Assembly (NCBI GenBank): GCA_021298045.1
Contig: JAJTHY010000017.1
Coordinates: 1 to 6,930, forward strand
Source of the DNA: Candidatus Jidaibacter sp.
GTDB lineage: Bacteria; Pseudomonadota; Alphaproteobacteria; Rickettsiales; Midichloriaceae
Direction: 5' to 3'
DNA length: 6,930 bases
Shown here: piece after piece, positions 6,471 through 6,930 of the stretch
How the letters are laid out: each line of letters starts with the position of its first letter
Position numbering within the stretch: position 1 is the first letter of the stretch
The notes under the pieces: model-generated
Seen by the model: the letters and a program-made list of their open reading frames with translations, nothing else
The model's database searches: none
What the model was told of the DNA's origin: nothing
Made by a program: the position numbers and the translations under genes

Positions 6471-6707
6471 TCATTTTTCAAGAGTGACTATAATTTTATG
6501 AGCAGCATTTTCATCAATAGCAATTTTAGTTACCTCATCACCAATTATAATTGTCCCATTATGTAATTTGAACAATACCTTGAAAGTTTTTTCTGGCATC
6601 AATCCAACATCTATTAGTTTCTTTGACAAATCGGGGTTGTCGTTAGAAAAATGCATTTTGAAACTATCTCTTATTCTCAAATTTGCCAAATATATATTAT
6701 TTTCCAT
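6471..6707 (-). CDS. feoA: Ferrous iron transport protein A (SH3-like FeoA domain)
   Basis: Small cytoplasmic protein of 78 residues, the usual FeoA size, thought to bind FeoB and support Fe(II) uptake; its exact role is unsettled. The FeoA pattern is visible: LANLRIRDSFKM (7-18), the conserved LSKKLIDVGLMPEKTFKV segment (27-44) around the GL-P turn, then short beta strands to IIVTL (72-76) as in an SH3-like barrel. It lies directly upstream of feoB and its TGA is followed by one base and the feoB ATG, so translation is probably coupled. Its own ATG has no clear Shine-Dalgarno sequence, and a small upstream ORF stops 1 nt before it. No recognisable Fur, RirA or Irr box is seen upstream. Confidence 0.93.
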   Translation of the reverse strand: MENNIYLANLRIRDSFKMHFSNDNPDLSKKLIDVGLMPEKTFKVLFKLHNGTIIIGDEVTKIAIDENAAHKIIVTLEK

Positions 6708-6708
6708 T

Positions 6709-6819
6709 CTACAGCAGGTATGTATTTCTAGATAGTGTATATAAAATAATTTTTACGCGCAACTGCATAATGAGGCTTGCGCATTCCTTAGGCAGGGCGA
6801 CCGCATTAAAAATTTTCAT
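6709..6819 (-). CDS. Unrecognised 36-codon ORF abutting feoA (possible leader peptide or repeat remnant)
   Basis: An ATG at 6817-6819 opens 36 codons ending in TAG at 6709-6711; one base later comes the feoA ATG. The peptide starts MKIFNAVALPKECASLIMQL and then turns hydrophobic and basic. I recognise no family. In favour of a real gene: the 1-nt junction repeats the feoA/feoB arrangement, and feoA lacks its own ribosome binding site. Against: only a weak AGAT-like site precedes the ATG, the 5' half is more GC-rich than the surroundings and lies near dispersed-repeat sequence, and 36 codons can be open by chance. A predicted promoter inside it would make it non-coding for feoA transcripts. 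Confidence 0.25.
   Translation of the reverse strand: MKIFNAVALPKECASLIMQLRVKIILYTLSRNTYLL
6734..6762 (-). promoter_or_regulatory. Weak candidate promoter for feoAB
   Basis: On the minus strand TTGCGC (6757-6762) lies 17 nt from TACACT (6734-6739), inside an A/T-rich stretch 27 nt upstream of the feoA ATG. Matches are only three of six and four of six to the sigma70 boxes, and other AT-rich registers such as TATACA are equally possible. It is offered because feoAB needs a promoter somewhere in 6708-6930 and this is the best spacing I can find. Confidence 0.25.
6757..6782. repeat. GC-rich inverted repeat upstream of feoA
   Basis: GCGCAA (6757-6762) and TTGCGC (6777-6782) are perfect 6-bp complements around a 14-nt loop, in otherwise AT-rich intergenic DNA. 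One arm coincides with the candidate -35 box of feoAB. It could be an operator-like dyad, an RNA hairpin or part of a degenerate dispersed repeat; the sequence alone does not decide. Confidence 0.35.
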
Positions 6820-6875
6820 ATCGTATCTGAATTATGAATAAGGCGTCGTCAAAAAATGGTTAATTAGCATAATGA

Positions 6876-6898
6876 GTGTCATTGCAGGACCACTACCC
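6876..6898. repeat. Possible half-copy of a dispersed palindromic repeat
   Basis: The stretch starting GTGTCATTGCAGGACCACTA resembles the left arm of the GTCATTGCGAG...CCAC-type palindromic repeats I recall from Rickettsiales intergenic DNA, but the matching right arm (GTGG...GCAATCC) is absent. It is directly followed by a different repeat unit at 6904. Assignment rests on remembered similarity only. Confidence 0.3.
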
Positions 6899-6903
6899 TT
6901 TTT

Positions 6904-6930
6904 GTCATCCTCGCGTAGGCGGGGATCCAG
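6904..6930. repeat. Dispersed palindromic repeat (GTCATCC...GGATCCAG type), cut by the window edge
   Basis: ATCCTCGC (6907-6914), loop GTAG, GCGGGGAT (6919-6926) form an 8-bp hairpin with one G-T wobble, framed by GTC at the left and CCAG at the right. The unit closely resembles the GTCATTCCCGCG-TAGGCGGGAATCCAG repeats found many times in Rickettsiales and some other proteobacterial genomes. It is strongly GC-rich against the AT-rich background. Further sequence beyond 6930 would show whether the element continues. Confidence 0.7.

Noticed and set aside
6470..6481. TTG start giving a feoB/feoA overlap
   Set aside because: No ribosome binding site precedes the TTG, and an ATG four codons in sits 1 nt after the feoA stop, so the shorter form is preferred.
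6708..6800. Fur-, RirA- or Irr-type operator before feoA
   Set aside because: I looked for a GATAATGATAATCATTATC-like or ICE-like palindrome in the AT-rich stretch and found no acceptable match.
1..6930. CRISPR array, insertion sequence or prophage genes
   Set aside because: No regularly spaced repeats, transposase motifs or phage proteins are visible; only short palindromic repeats at the right edge.

Overview
The window comes from an AT-rich, gene-dense Gram-negative bacterium. The KDO-activating enzyme KdsB means an LPS-type outer membrane. Protein style, tight gene packing and a hairpin-forming dispersed repeat at the right edge suggest a reduced-genome alphaproteobacterium, with Rickettsiales-like (or Holosporales-like) as my best guess. 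That placement is inference; no 16S or other decisive marker is present. Every convincing gene lies on the minus strand, so transcription runs from high to low coordinates.

Right block (about 6930 to 4322): dispersed-repeat sequence at the edge, then a short intergenic region with an unrecognised 36-codon ORF, then feoA and feoB. FeoA is a small SH3-like partner and FeoB is the GTPase-gated inner-membrane Fe(II) permease. feoA ends 1 nt before the feoB ATG, and the small ORF ends 1 nt before the feoA ATG, so the two junctions have the same architecture. No feoC is seen downstream of feoB.

Middle (about 4321 to 4036): a 286-nt gap. It holds what looks like a decayed C-terminal piece of a Phd/YefM-type antitoxin (4124-4270), a good sigma70-type promoter (TTGAAC, 16 nt, CATAAT) and a small leader hairpin.

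Left block (4035 to 137): tRNA-Leu(UAA) with an encoded CCA, followed 26 nt later by folD (one-carbon/folate enzyme), a YihY/BrkB-family membrane protein, kdsB (CMP-KDO synthetase) and an exported M48 metalloprotease with TPR repeats (BepA-like). Junctions are 4 nt, 13 nt and a 1-nt overlap, so this reads as one operon with the tRNA as its first cistron. kdsB and the BepA-like protease both serve the cell envelope, folD is housekeeping, and the BrkB-like protein is of unknown function.

The 136 bases left of the protease gene hold no gene I can support, only an ORF running off the edge and a weak hairpin/T-tract. I found no convincing new defence, mobile or biosynthetic system. The items most worth checking are the antitoxin remnant, the tRNA-led operon, the duplicated start-codon segment of the protease gene and the small ORF abutting feoA.
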